Of a stretch of 64,000 bases of DNA, positions 48,984 to 61,617 are shown piece by piece. The notes beneath the pieces were generated by a model that was not told the origin of the DNA, did no database searches, and saw only the letters and a list, made by a program, of their open reading frames with translations. The DNA is from Oxytricha trifallax (taxonomy: Eukaryota; Ciliophora; Spirotrichea; Sporadotrichida; Oxytrichidae), in assembly GCA_000711775.1 (NCBI GenBank), contig ARYC01000261.1, positions 62,001 through 126,000 on the forward strand, in the 5' to 3' direction. The stretch's first letter is position 1; each line of letters starts with the position of its first letter. A program made the position numbers and the translations under genes.

Positions 48984-49404
48984 ATAGTAATAATTTAAAT
49001 AGTCAGATATTAAAATATTATGAATACGAGTGTAAGAAAGTCTTCAATTTTTTTAAACTAAGAGTTTATAAGTGGAAAATTAAATATAATTTATTAATGG
49101 GTTGAGAACAAATAAAGTCTATTATAATTTATCTTATAAAGCTATAAGGAGGAAAAAATTTCCCATTTATACGAATTTATATTTTATAGTTTACCAAGGC
49201 TCTAATTAATATTTAATTTTAAATCTTATTTTTTTCATTACTTATCAATGATGGTAGGGCTTTTCAAGTCTAGAACAATTACGGAGTCATAATTTAAAAC
49301 CAGAATTTGTATAACTTATAAGACCAAGATTATTGAAGTATTTTATAAAGCATTTTTTAAAAAAATAATGACTTTTAGATTTTGAACATAAGAAATAGAG
49401 TTTT
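48984..49404. other. AT-rich spacer
   Basis: No feature recognised. Confidence 0.4.
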
Positions 49405-49671
49405 ATGAATTCTCCGATTCAATCTATCAAACATTCTTACCCAACATATCAATAATACTCAGATGATGAGATGAACACTATTGATATCAATTATTAATTT
49501 TAATTAGAAATTAATATACTTTTATATGGAGTATTTAGAATTATAATTTTGATAAGATCATTAAAGAAGAACAATTTATTAAGTAATCCAACTATAATCC
49601 TAAGAATCATTGATAACTTAATAATATCAAATTAACTTCATATTTTTATAAACTACACTAATTTATTATGA
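49405..49671 (+). CDS. small hypothetical ORF, 88 codons
   Basis: ATG 49405 to TGA 49669-49671 in code 6, beginning MNSPIQSIKHSYPTYQQYSD. The first 30 residues are polar and protein-like; the rest is Ile/Leu/Asn-rich and may be chance reading of AT-rich DNA. It could be a stray tail block of the membrane-protein family, whose tails have similar composition. Low certainty. Confidence 0.25.
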
Positions 49672-50333
49672 AATTTCTTATTTAAGAATAAAATTTATTC
49701 GGGTTAACATGAATTATTTCTAATTAAATCAAAATAATATCGAAAAATAAAGTAGTTTTTCATCATTAATGAATGTAAGGTATATATAGTTGGGATCTTA
49801 TTAGGTTAGTAGAGAAAACGAAGGTTGTAAGTGAATCTAATAAAATACAATAAATATTAGTTTAAATAAATAGAAACGAATTTAGGGTATCCTTTGGGCT
49901 TTAATGCTGAATTAAGCCAAGAACGTTTCATTATAGAATATGTCTATATTTGCATGTTATTTTCACTTTTTTAAAATTTTTTGTCTTTATCGTTATTGTC
50001 TTCGTCAATTTTTGATTGCATTAAAAAAGGAAAAAAATTGTTGAATTACATATTATTAAATTATTTAATCCTGTGCGGAAAATTACATATTAAAAATACT
50101 AAACTTAATTTTTTTCTTGTCTTCTTCAAATTTTAAATAAAATCCTAGTCTATTAATTTAATTTTTAACTTAATAAACATGTTAATATTAAATGATATGA
50201 TATAATTAAAAATGGAGAAATAGCATAAATTATAAAGTATAAGAAAAAAATCAATCATTAAAAATTGTTTTAATATATTTAATTTTAAAATTGTCTCTTT
50301 AATTGTATTATTTACCTTATAAGAACTTCCCAT

Positions 50334-50425
50334 GAGGCAACTGGGTGAAGGTGCACGGTGTGAAACTAGTCGAAGTAAGGGGTAAAAATCCCCGGAAGAG
50401 AGGAAACTGGATCGCCATAAGTCAA
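50334..50425 (+). rRNA. probable fragment of mitochondrial small-subunit rRNA 3' end
   Basis: A GC-rich island in AT-rich DNA with features of the 3' end of small-subunit rRNA. AACTGGGTGAAGG and CTAGTCGAAGTAAGG recall the GGGTGAAGTCGTAACAAGG region, and GAGGAAACTGGATCGCC recalls the terminal helix and TGGATCACC. The divergent, AT-tolerant form suggests a mitochondrial rather than nuclear gene, so this would be a mitochondrial insertion in the germline. Identification is by eye from remembered rRNA signatures and is moderate at best. Confidence 0.4.
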
Positions 50426-50822
50426 AGTATGAATATCTAATTGTATATTTGGCTGGCTTAAGCCCCAGAATTAATTCCGTACAGCTTTAAATAATAATAA
50501 TAATCGTATTATTCAGAATCAAAGATTGAAAAGAATAGTAAATAAATATATTTTATTCTTTAATTAATATTTTGTAGATTTTAAGTGATATTCTAGACCG
50601 ATTATTTAAAACACATTTATAGATACTTAATAACTACATTATATTCTAAAAATACCTACTAAAATAATCTTATATTCAGCATAAAAATGATAACTGAAAA
50701 GGGAAAAATACCTTGTCAGAAGAAAAGTAAATCATTCTAATCAATTAGTTTTTAATCTATAATAAATTAAAATTTTAGTATATAAAAAATATTACTATAT
50801 AAATAATAAATTCTTGAGAAAG

Positions 50823-53800
50823 ATGGATGTGTTTGGACATCCAATAACCTTTACTTATAAGCACAATGACTCTTTTAAATCATCAATTGGAGGAGTATTT
50901 ACTCTGCTCTTTAGAATGTAAACCTTATATCTTTTAAAATACCAATTCTAATATCTGACAGTGTATTATTGAGAATCTAATTTCAATGATCTTAATTAAG
51001 GAAGCGATTTTTATATAAAAACATAAGGAATTATATTTATACTGTAAAAGTAGAGTGAAGAAAAAATATACCCACAACTTTCATTGATATCATCTAAAAA
51101 ATCCTTAAAAGATTATATTTACTTCTTTAAATAATCTTTAATAATTATAATGCTTTTTCAATATTTATTTAACTTAATGTTAACATTTTGAGAAAATTTG
51201 TGCCTAAAATATATAAAGATCTGTTAGCTAAAATTAATGAATGATTTGCTTTTTTTGCTTATAAACATATGTAATAAGTTTTTATTTAGTTTAATAAAAT
51301 AATTTTTGTTCATAACTGTTAGTCAGTTAGTAGAAAATAGGAAAAGCAATTCAGAGAGTTTGAAAATTGAATGCAAAGAAATATTTTTTGTTAAAACTAA
51401 AAAAATGTTTTTTATTGTTTTCTTATAACAGAGAAATTCTCAAAGACACCTTAATTTTCTTTAAACATATTGATGTATATTCATTTTAGATTTCGATAAG
51501 CAATTATATATTTTTACCAGATTAAATTCATTAAAAAATAAAAAACTTATAAAATTAAATTTATTTTTAGTTTTAAATAGGCATACTGGTATACTTCCTT
51601 ATAGAGATATAATAAATTAATGGGGGGGGGAAGTTTCCTGCACTCGAGGAAGTTTCCTGCACGCTTTATTTTATTTATGTAAATTTAATAAATTTGACAT
51701 AAATTAACAAATTTAATATTTTTATGAACCATTTAATATTAAGACCACATTGCTCATCATTGAAGTAGTTCAAGAAAATATAGTTTAACATTATATAGGT
51801 ATGGTAAGAAAAAGGTAAATTCAATCATAATTACAATAACAATCGGATACAATCATTATAATATTTTAAGAGACAGAACTTGCAAATATCATATAAAAAA
51901 TGTCAGAGTTTTTGGAATCTGAAGAGAGATATTGAATATTGATTAATAAATTAAAGTATGATAATAAAAATAAAAATAGTCCTGAAGTTTGTTGATGGTT
52001 GTTATAAAGATTAATTTGATGAAAAAAATAAAAATCAAAAAATTAAAAAAAGAGTGCAGGAAACTTCCCTAAAAAATTTTTTTATATAATAACCAGTGCA
52101 GGAAACTTCCCCCCCCCAAATTAATTATTTATAATCAGATTTCCAGCGTATTTCAAAAGAAAAGCACAATATAAAACTCCACATATATAAGAAATCTCTC
52201 AGTTGATAAAACATAAACTAACTTAGATCCTTCGAATTTTGATATTGCGGTTAGCATGTTCATGTACAATAAAAAATGCTTAATTTAATATTGTAGGAAC
52301 ACATTCGATTTGGGAAAATGAATTAAAATCTAAATTAATTAATAATTAATTACCTTCAGTTATGTTTTTGGAAAATGTCTCCAAGCCCTAACAATATTAT
52401 ACTCTATGGATAGCGCATTAAAATTAAGACGGTGGTTGTTATTGCTATAATGATTTTATCTCTTCTCCCAAGCGAGAAAAACCCCTTTTACTATTTTTGG
52501 GAGTTAGCTCAAAATCAAAATATCTCGCTTCCTGGGATGATTCAGGAATATTGCCAATAGTAAAGTCCAGTTAAAATTGCGGGATCTACCGTAGAATCGA
52601 CTCAGATTTTAATTTTGAGTCACTTTGGATTTCATAACTGCCATGATTTTAATATTTAATTAATTTAATTTTAAATCATTTTCCCAAATTGAATGTATTC
52701 CTACAATAATAATCATATATTTAGGAAAGTAATAATTTAATAAATCTTTTATAATTAAATTGGAAGAATGACTCTGCCTTTCTTGAATAGAGAATTTAAA
52801 AATATAACTGATAATATATTGTAAAGTAAATGATTTTTCAATATAATAATTTAAATTTATAAGATTCACCCTTTATAATATTTATTATATAATTTTGATT
52901 TGAATAAACGATTCTCTAGAATTTATGATAGAAATAATCATAAATAATAATATTATATAATATATTTTTATTTGCATTATTTTTATAGCATTCCAACTAA
53001 AAATTTGTTTATAATAATTAAGATACATTAAAAAAATAGACTATAAAAGGAAAGAAAGTATATGTTATAAAAGTTCTGAAAAATTAAAAATTATGATATG
53101 GTAAACTAACAAATAAAAGTGTAATTTTAAGCTATTTACATAAAATTATAAAATAATGAATGAAACAGTTAAGAATAACTTAAGTAAATATTTCAAAATA
53201 TAGATCAGGGCAACTACTAATGAATGGATCAATGCAACCGCTTACGATGAAAGATTCGTTGATTTTAATCTTTCTATATGCTCATAAAATTTAAAATAAA
53301 ATATGCGATAGATCAAGATTTGCAGGGATAGAAAAGGAAGCTGAAAGCTTAGGTGTCTATGATTCATTTTTATGCCCAGAAAATTTCAACTTTACTCTAC
53401 AAGGAAGCTTTGCTGCAAATAAGAACTCATATATTTCAGTTTAAATATGGAAATGTGAGAAAACAATTTCAAATGAATATAAAACTTAAATTTTCGAAAA
53501 AGTAATTCATTAAATTATAATTTAGGAGGAGTATGTAGGGCTTAAAATAAATTTGGAAAGATTGAAATAATAATTTATTTGCTGAATAATTCTAGCAAAT
53601 ATACTTTAGAGATAAAATATATGTATAATTTTAACTTTAAGCATGCATTCATATTTATTTTGAGGAACTTTTATAAAAACCGAACAAATAGTTATTTAGC
53701 TTTAGAGTTTTAATGTGCCAGCAATTATAAGTTCTTATAAATTAAATAAGATTATTCTTAATTAAATTACACTATCAATTTATAATTATTTTATTTACTT

Positions 53801-56800
53801 AATGATGATATAAACAGAGCTATAGATGATATTGTAGTTATTTAAATAAAATAAAGATTTTAGTAAAATTAGATCATATAATTATCATAGAACCATATTT
53901 ATTTTTCTAGTAAATTCCATTATATGAATTATTTTCAAGATATATTTAGAGTTAAAATTTTTTAATGAATGTACTTATTTGTAAATTTGAGATTTTTGAT
54001 GTTCTTAATTAATCAAATATTACTTTAATTCATTTTTATTTAAATTATTAATCCAAACATGGGCGGGGAAGTTTCCTAACAAGAGGGAAGTTCCATGTCA
54101 AGTAAATTTTTTATATATAATTTTTATTAGTTAAATATAAAATATTTTAATTAATAATTTTTGACTCATTAAATGGCTAAAGGATAATTTAAACATTATT
54201 TAAGAGTTAATTAGATAAATTGCAATTATTTTCTAAAATCATAACTAGAGATATAGAATCATATTGTTATTATAATTCTTACTTAAAGTTACGAAAAACT
54301 AACGTAAAATGAAATGATATATTAATGAAAATATTGTTCAACAAAAAGTAAATCTTGTAATAATTCATGATTGATAAGTTAAACTGTTGAATTACAAATA
54401 TGTTAAAATCAAAGAAGGTGTTTATAGTTGTCAAAAATAATAATTCCATAACAAAAAAATAAATTAGAAAAAATTAAAATTTTCTTGACAGGAAACTTCC
54501 CTAAAATTTTTTTATATCATAAAACTTGACAAGGAACTTCTCCCCCCTCCTAAACTTTAATATTATTAATAATCAATTTAATGTGATTTGAATAAATCCT
54601 TTAAAAAAAAAATTTAATTATTTTTTTTAATGATAAATAAAAAGTATTTATTTTTATCTTAAGATATGCTTTATATTTCAAGATATAGCTTAATGAATCC
54701 CTGTTGAATATGAAAAGAGCTTTTATATAAAATATATAATTTAAATTATGATAAATTAGAAGACAGATAACTTAATACTCTTGCTAGAGATATTTAAAGT
54801 ATTTTCGAATATAACAAATATCATAGTATATCATGCTTATTATAAATAATATTAAAACAAAAATAGATGCAGTTTTTGAATTTTTTTGTGAAACTATAAT
54901 CTATAAATTTAATAAACTTAAATCAAAACCAAATATTGAATTTTATTTAGTTTTTTAGATTTATTTCTTATATAATTAAACTTATTGAATTATTTTATTA
55001 AGAAATAAATAGTAAACATATTGATTTTAGATTAATGCTTTTACAAAACTAAAATTTTTGGAAAAAATAATTTAATAATAAAAGTACTTTTAAATAAAGA
55101 AAATCAAATCAAAAGATTTTTTTAAAAATTATGTTATTATTTATTTAAAAATGATATTAAAGAAAGTCAAACTTTTTAATAAACAAATTTGTTTTAATTC
55201 ATATTATCATTTTTATTTAATTTATATAATTTAATTATTTAAAAATCTTTCACTTGAATGAAATAATATTTATAAAGCAATTTATTAAAAATTTTTGAAA
55301 TAATTGATTATTAAGTATATATATATAACAATAAGGAAAGTTCATTGAAAGTAATTTACAATTATTATTCATAATTTTATAAATACTATATTAAATATTA
55401 TTTGTATTTTAAATGTTTATATATTAATCACTTATTTTAAGTATACTGAACTATATCTTGCAACTTCAAGCTAGTATATAGATGTCAATGAAGCAGAAAA
55501 CTCACCAATTAAAAAGATCTTAAAAATGTTTTATACTACTCCTCTACCCAAGATACATTAAAAATTAATTAAATTTACATCAGGGAATCTAGTATAAAAT
55601 AAGCTAAAGTTATGCCATTCTTTCCGATTCAATGTTTTAATAATATTTTTACTTAGGCAGAAATGTAATTAAATAGGAAATGGGATTTATTAATCAATAT
55701 TTAATAGGATTTATAGAGTAAACTATAAGTATCAGTAGAAAACTTCCTGATATAAATTTATTTACTAAAAGAACAAGTTCTATATAAATATATTTTTCTT
55801 TACTGACTAGCAATAGATTTGTAATGTATTAATGTAAAGTATTTTTATATTCCAAAGTTAAATGCCAAAACTAATTATAATAATTCTGAAAGATTATTTT
55901 TATTATAAATTAATAACTAAATAAAGATTATACGAGAAATTTTATAATTAAGACCTCTGAATCTTGATTAGTTTTGTTTTTTATAATTTATGATGTAAAG
56001 ATTTTTAGATAAGGGAGTTTTTCGAAAAAAATTCTTTTATAAAACACAAAATTTTGATAGAATATCATTTTGTTTATAAAAGAAAAGAGTTAATCATATC
56101 AAATAATATACTATTTTAATATTATTTATATTAATTGTCATTAAATCCTTAATATATTAATTGCTATCTTTAATTTATTATAATAATATTTTAATTTGTT
56201 AATTTATTAATTTTTATCATAAACATATATTTATTTTAAAATGTTAGCAACATCAGTTGATCAAAAGAACATATCATTTTTATAAATCACTAAAGATAAT
56301 TTCTACTAAAGAACTAGTACACCATATCTACCAATTATGCTTTATACTTTATCTAATTTATAATTAAAAAATTTAAAGGTAATATTTATCATTAAATATA
56401 CAAAACTTACACCTAAATAGTTATATATTATTAAGTATTTTCTATTAAAATATAAATATTATATTTATAACCTTTGTTTTGTGGTAATTTTACGATGAAA
56501 TTTGATTAATTGTGAACCAAATAACTAATCATACCTACAAACTTAAAATTATATTTTCTGATTTCCAATATTTCTAATAAGTAAGGCATTTTATAATTTA
56601 AATTTAAAATAAAATAATTTACTCTGCTAATCATATTAAAAAATTTTGATTTATTGTAAAATTTAGCAATATTATCCTTAAATTGATTCTTTTTTAAATT
56701 AGTATATTTATTTCAAATTTAACCTTCAATAAATTAAATATATTTCAGAATAAAAAATTTAGTTTATATTTATAGTATATTAACCCTAATTTTTAATATT

Positions 56801-59800
56801 ATATACTATCGTTCCAGATGAATACGTTATATTAATTTAAGTATAGTCAAATAATCTTTCACAAAAATTTAAACTTTGAGTTTTTAACTATATCAAATCG
56901 ATAATAAAATTTATTTATTAAAACCCCATAGATCAATTAAGAAGTGAGGATTGGAGTTAAGACAATTAGATTAAAAGTTAATGATAATTGGCTAATATCA
57001 ATTATATTTAGGCTAAAATTAAATTTACACACCCTGATTGAATTATTTTATAAGGACAATTAATCGAGCCAATAGTTTCAATAATTAGCCCAAACATTAA
57101 AATTGTACGCCACCAATAATTAATTCTTAATCTTATTGTTCTTAACTCCAATCCTCGCTTCTTAATTGATCTATGGGGTTTTATAAATTTCATTAAAAAG
57201 ATTTTGCATTATTTTTAATTTATTATTTTACAAATTTGAAATTAAATCTAAAATTTATATTTAAAGAAATATTTTAATTTAATAGGGAATTCTATTTAAC
57301 ACATAAAATTCAAAATATATAATGGGTAAATATCTAATTTTATTATTTTTAAAAAAAATTATAAAAATATATAAAAACCATGACGTTTTTAAAAGTTATA
57401 ATCATTTATTATAAGAGTTATAATTTGTTAAATATTAAGTTAAGAGTTCATGAACAATATATAGTTAATATAATAATTTGTAAAATAATTATCTTTATTT
57501 ATCAACCGTCGGCAAGTTTTGAAAAGTGCCGACGGTTGCTGCGTTTTTTAATAATATTCAGTTTAATTAATATAATTATACAAAAATTATAATTGCTTTT
57601 TAATCAGAATAATATAGATTAAGGATTACATAATCTTAATAAATTTCTATAGTCCTTTAGGATTTATAACAATCTTAAAAGATAGTGTATATTAATAGTA
57701 ATTCTATTTTAAAGAATAATGTTCCAGGCAATTATTATTAAAAATTAAATTTATATCATTTTAACAATTCTTTAAAGATTAATATACTTCCATAAGGATT
57801 CGTAAAAACTATTAGGAATTTTGAATCCTGAACTTAGTTAACTATAATTGTGTTTTGATAGTAGTTTAATTATTAAATCAAAATATTTTTTGCAAAATAT
57901 TAATTTTAGCAGCAACCGTCGGCAGTTTTATAAAAGTGCCGACGGTTGAGAAAACAATCAAATAAAGTTAATTAAATAAACAATATGCTTAAGAGAATGA
58001 AGAGTATATTATTAGAGTTTTAACTTATATCAGATTTAATTCAAAATTATAAGAATTTTTACAATCGTCTTGGGGTTTTGGGAATAATAATAAAAGTAAA
58101 ATAAGATAGACCTTTAAAATTCTAATTTACAATGATTATTTTTATAAAAGCATCCTCTTAATTTAATTAATATTTATTTAAGATGAGAATGTATATACAA
58201 CAACCAGAGAAGCTAAATTTAATTACTTTGATACAATATCATATTAAGAATCAATATAATATTTATATAAAATTAAATGAAGCTTATACTATAGGGGATG
58301 CCCTTTCATCTACAGGAGGTTTCATGGGTTTAATCTTCACATTTGTTTCATTCTTTATTTCAAGAATCCAAGAAAACCTATAATTAAGATTATTATTAAT
58401 ATTACACTTTATAGTTATATACATTCGATCACTCATTAAGAGTCTCTATGTAATTGATAAATTATTATATCATATATTTTAATAAGATAAAAGGTAGCTA
58501 TCAGGAATGTAGATTAAAAAATAAAAGAAAACGGTTGTGAAAGGATGGAGTGATTTACTATTTTAAATTTAAATATATTTAATATATGTGAACAAGAAAC
58601 ATACAGAGACCAAACAATTGCAAAAATTAATGATTCTTAGATTTGGAATTCAAAACTTGGTAAAATTGATTTCATTTATAAGAAACGGTAAATAGAAATA
58701 ATTTAAGAAGTTATTTATTTTAAAACTTGACAAAAATATGTCTAGCGGTAAATTAAAAGAAACTAATGTCGAAGTGAGCAGGGTCTAAACAGGGGTTAAC
58801 AGCGAAAGTATATAATTTTTTTATATTTAAAATTCTTTAGAGAGTGAGGTTTCCTGCTTTTGAAAGTGTATATGTATCTAAAAGGAAAATTCATGCCTCA
58901 CGAAGCTATTTTCCTGTCCCTTGCACAAAATATATAATTTTTATAATTTCTTTAAATCTTTAACATCAGTTATGATAAAGTAATTCATCATTTTTTATGA
59001 AAAAAGTAAAAAATTTTTAATCAAGTAAGAAATTTAATGATTTAAAATATTTATTGAAACATAATTTATAATAAATAATGAGACAATGGATAAATATAAA
59101 CCTTGAGATTAAATTATAAATGTTTTTATAAAGGGTTAAGTTATTATATAAATTTAAATGTTTGGGAAGGAAACTTCCTTTCCCCAATTATTTTATTAAT
59201 ACATGTAAGAAATTAATTTAAAAGCACAAGGCTATAAAGGTTTAATTATATTTTATTTATAAATATATATATATATTAAGCTAGAAGGAAAGAATAAAAT
59301 CTTCTAAGATATTTATGAGTAGATAAAAAACAGGCAGATATTTAAGTTTTAACTATTTATACTATATTGTGTAATTAAGTTTTCTTTCAGAGAACAAATC
59401 ATGATTTCAAAATTGTTTAAATGCTGCAGAATTAAGAACAGAGAGGAACTCATTAGAAAATAGTAAATGTTCTAGAAAGCCAAATAAAGGGTTGAGGACT
59501 ATTTCGAAATTGGAACTATATTCAAATAAATTAACATGACGGATTTCCTTTCAAAATTGTATTTCAAAAAATACTAGAGAATGCTCATTCCTTATTAAGT
59601 TTCTAGCTTGATAAATTTATATATTTAATTTTATAATATAAATATAGAGGAAACTTTACAAGCTAAAGCCAATCATAATATAGATTTGAAATAAGTAATC
59701 AAGTTGAATTCTACTACTGATCCCTTAAATCAAACTGTTAAGAGTAAATAATCCCAGGTTTCCAAAAATGTAGTAGAATAATTCAAGAATTGGGAAAAAC

Positions 59801-60740
59801 TATCAAAGATTTATAATTTATTTAATTAATTTATAGCGAAAGTATTACCAATTTTTGATTATTGAAAAATATAGATTATCTTTAATATGGTTTAAACTTT
59901 TAAATTAAGGAAATTAAGAAAATTGCATATAAAATTAGTTTTTAATTATTGATTTAAAAATAGAATTTAAAAAATAAGGATTTTATTATTTTTTGACAAT
60001 ATAAAGATCTAGAGAAAATAAATCAAGCAGTATTTGTATTAGGTCATAAACAAATCAGATGAGTCTCAAACTGATTTTTATTAATTTATGATTAATTTTG
60101 TAAATCATTGATTTGAGATTGCTTAAGAATTTAAATTAGAGATCCTAAATAAAGAATAATGGTCATTCTTAAACATTCTAAAATAACCAAGTTGCGTCGA
60201 ATATGAACTTAATAATGCTTAAAAACCTTGGAAAATTCTAGTTTAATGAAAGAAACTTTGCAAATTCAAAAAGCAATGACATGAAATTTTAAAAAGTTTA
60301 AGATTCCACAAATTTCGATATATCTTAAATAACAGACTTAAATGAACTTACGAAATTTCCAAATTAACAAGCTTTTTAATTAATATTTCATTTTCAATTT
60401 TAATAGTGTTTATCTTTTAATTCTCGTTCTAATGTTATTTCAAGCATAATAAATTTTAGTAATTATTTTTTATAAGGTGTCATAAATTAATAATAAATAA
60501 AACATTAAAAAATATGAGTGAATTATTTTAATTGTAATAATTAATATTAATAGCTGACTATTAGACTAAGAGGTAAGATTTTAAGAATGATAGAATTCCT
60601 CACAGTGATAAAGATCTCGAGTAAGAAATAATTATTGAGTAGGAATTAGAAAATGTTAGTTTTAATTACAATCAAAGCACTAATTAGAGATTTAAGACCC
60701 ATAGTGAAATGATTTTATATAAAGGAGGTGATATACTTTG
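50823..60740 (+). CDS. membrane-protein family member III, spread over about 10 kb
   Basis: ATG 50823 starts MDVFGHPITFTYKHNDSFKS, then SIGGVFTLLFRM. Further blocks: NLSVDKTQTNLDPSNFDIAV (52190-52250), TTNEWINATAYDERFVDFNL (53218-53275), CDRSRFAGIEKEAESLG, then CPENFNFTLQGSF and a Cys (53303-53460), YTIGDALSSTGGFMGLIFTF and a membrane segment ending SRIQENL (58275-58383), a Cys-Cys motif then VEDYFEIGTIFKQINMTDFL (59400-59560), and tail blocks with FKNWEKLSKIYN (59785) and DKDLEQEIIIEQELENVSFN (60605-60660). Order and motifs match member II. The intervening DNA contains M3, M1 and M2 elements and a hairpin pair. Some blocks (between 53520 and 58170) were not identified, so an intact gene is not proven. 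Confidence 0.5.
51622..52117. mobile_element. family M3 element, copy b, with perfect 8-bp target duplication
   Basis: 496 bp from a G run plus AAGTTTCCTGCAC to GTGCAGGAAACTTCC plus a C run. Each end carries a second, inner AAGTTTCC copy. Flanking direct repeats AAATTAAT at 51614-51621 and 52118-52125 are identical. No transposase ORF. It lies between coding blocks of member III. Confidence 0.8.
52289..52708. mobile_element. family M1 element, copy 2
   Basis: 420 bp with ends TATTGTAGGAACACATTCG and GAATGTATTCCTACAATA. The core AATAGTAAAGTCCAGTTAAA (about 52556) resembles copy 1 (AATAGTAAAGTCCAGCTAAT). The palindrome is less perfect than in copy 1. It begins right after the NFDIAV block of member III. 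Confidence 0.78.
54061..54550. mobile_element. family M3 element, copy c
   Basis: 490 bp, left end GGGCGGGGAAGTTTCC, right end AAGGAACTTCTCCCCCCTCC, with inner copies GAGGGAAGTTCC and CAGGAAACTTCCC. Possible degenerate 8-bp flanks CCAAACAT and TAAACTTT. It lies in the long gap of member III. Confidence 0.7.
54551..56918. other. 2.4 kb AT-rich region
   Basis: No coding block with family motifs found, and no inverted-repeat element noticed. Presumably IES or intergenic DNA within the span of member III. Confidence 0.4.
56919..57183. mobile_element. family M2 element, copy 2
   Basis: 265 bp with well-preserved terminal inverted repeats TAAAACCCCATAGATCAATT and AATTGATCTATGGGGTTTTA. The arms extend through GAGGATTGGAGTTAAGA and its complement TCTTAACTCCAATCCTC-like sequence. 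The core is in inverted orientation relative to copy 1 (ATTTTATAAGGACAATTAAT). No ORF of note. Confidence 0.8.
57503..57948. repeat. pair of inverted GC-rich hairpins
   Basis: Two hairpins, 57503-57538 and 57913-57948, each of CAACCGTCGGCA paired with TGCCGACGGTTG around an AT-rich loop, lie in inverted orientation with CTGC/GCAG on their inner sides. The interior is 374 bp of AT-rich DNA. This resembles a small foldback element bounded by hairpins. Confidence 0.7.
58845..59186. mobile_element. family M3 element, degenerate copy d
   Basis: Left end GTGAGGTTTCCTGC, inner TTCCTGTCCC, right end GGGAAGGAAACTTCC then TTTCCCC. Shorter and more diverged than copies a-c. It lies between the second membrane segment and tail of member III. 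Confidence 0.6.
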
Positions 60741-61617
60741 ATTAATTATATTAAATTGTATTATATACACATTAATTTCTATGATTATACAACATTTACA
60801 TTATAAAACATTTCTATAATGACTTTATTTATGGAATATACAATTTATTTTAATTGTTTTAGTATATAATCCTTCTGAAAATTAGTATAAAATTTTATTT
60901 GAGATATAAATAAATTTGAAATCAAAACAAAATAAATAAGATTTTATTATATATTATTTAAATCTCTTGTTATATTTTTAGAAATTGAATAACCCATTCA
61001 GATTCTCGTTCTCTCTTTTACCTTATCAGCATCTAATTTTAAGTAATATAAATTATTTTTACTATTAAATTCTTAAATCATCACTATTAGGTTAACTATT
61101 AATAAAATTGTGATTAATCGTTTATTTTAAAGAAGAAATAATAAAACAATATAATTTTATATAATATTTTTATAGCTATCTTATAAGTTATTTTAATGTA
61201 AGAAAAATGAATGTATACAGAATAACAATTTTACAATTATTATTAGAAACCAAATTAAGGCTTATTAATATTAAATTTATTATCATTAAAAAATATATAT
61301 ATTATATATAGTCTCATAATATCATTAATTAAATATAATATTATTGAATGTCATTAAAAGAATTAACAAGTGACTTTTAACATATAATAAAATAATTGAG
61401 AGTTAAAATAATTGTTTATGATAAAATTTAAAAAATAATCTTTATTTATGTAAGGCTTAAATTTTTCAATTGGTTATTAAGTATTATTTTAAGCTTCAAT
61501 TTAAAATATAATGAAATTAAGAGATTATAATATAATATAATAAAAGACTTTAAAATGAAAAATTGTCGAAATATTGATTATACAAAGAAAATAAAGAGAA
61601 CAATAAAATCTCAGGAC
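60741..61617. other. AT-rich spacer
   Basis: Between members III and IV. No feature recognised. Confidence 0.4.

Noticed and set aside
57008..57193. 61-codon minus-strand ORF
   Set aside because: It lies within the M2 inverted-repeat element and reads through its arms.
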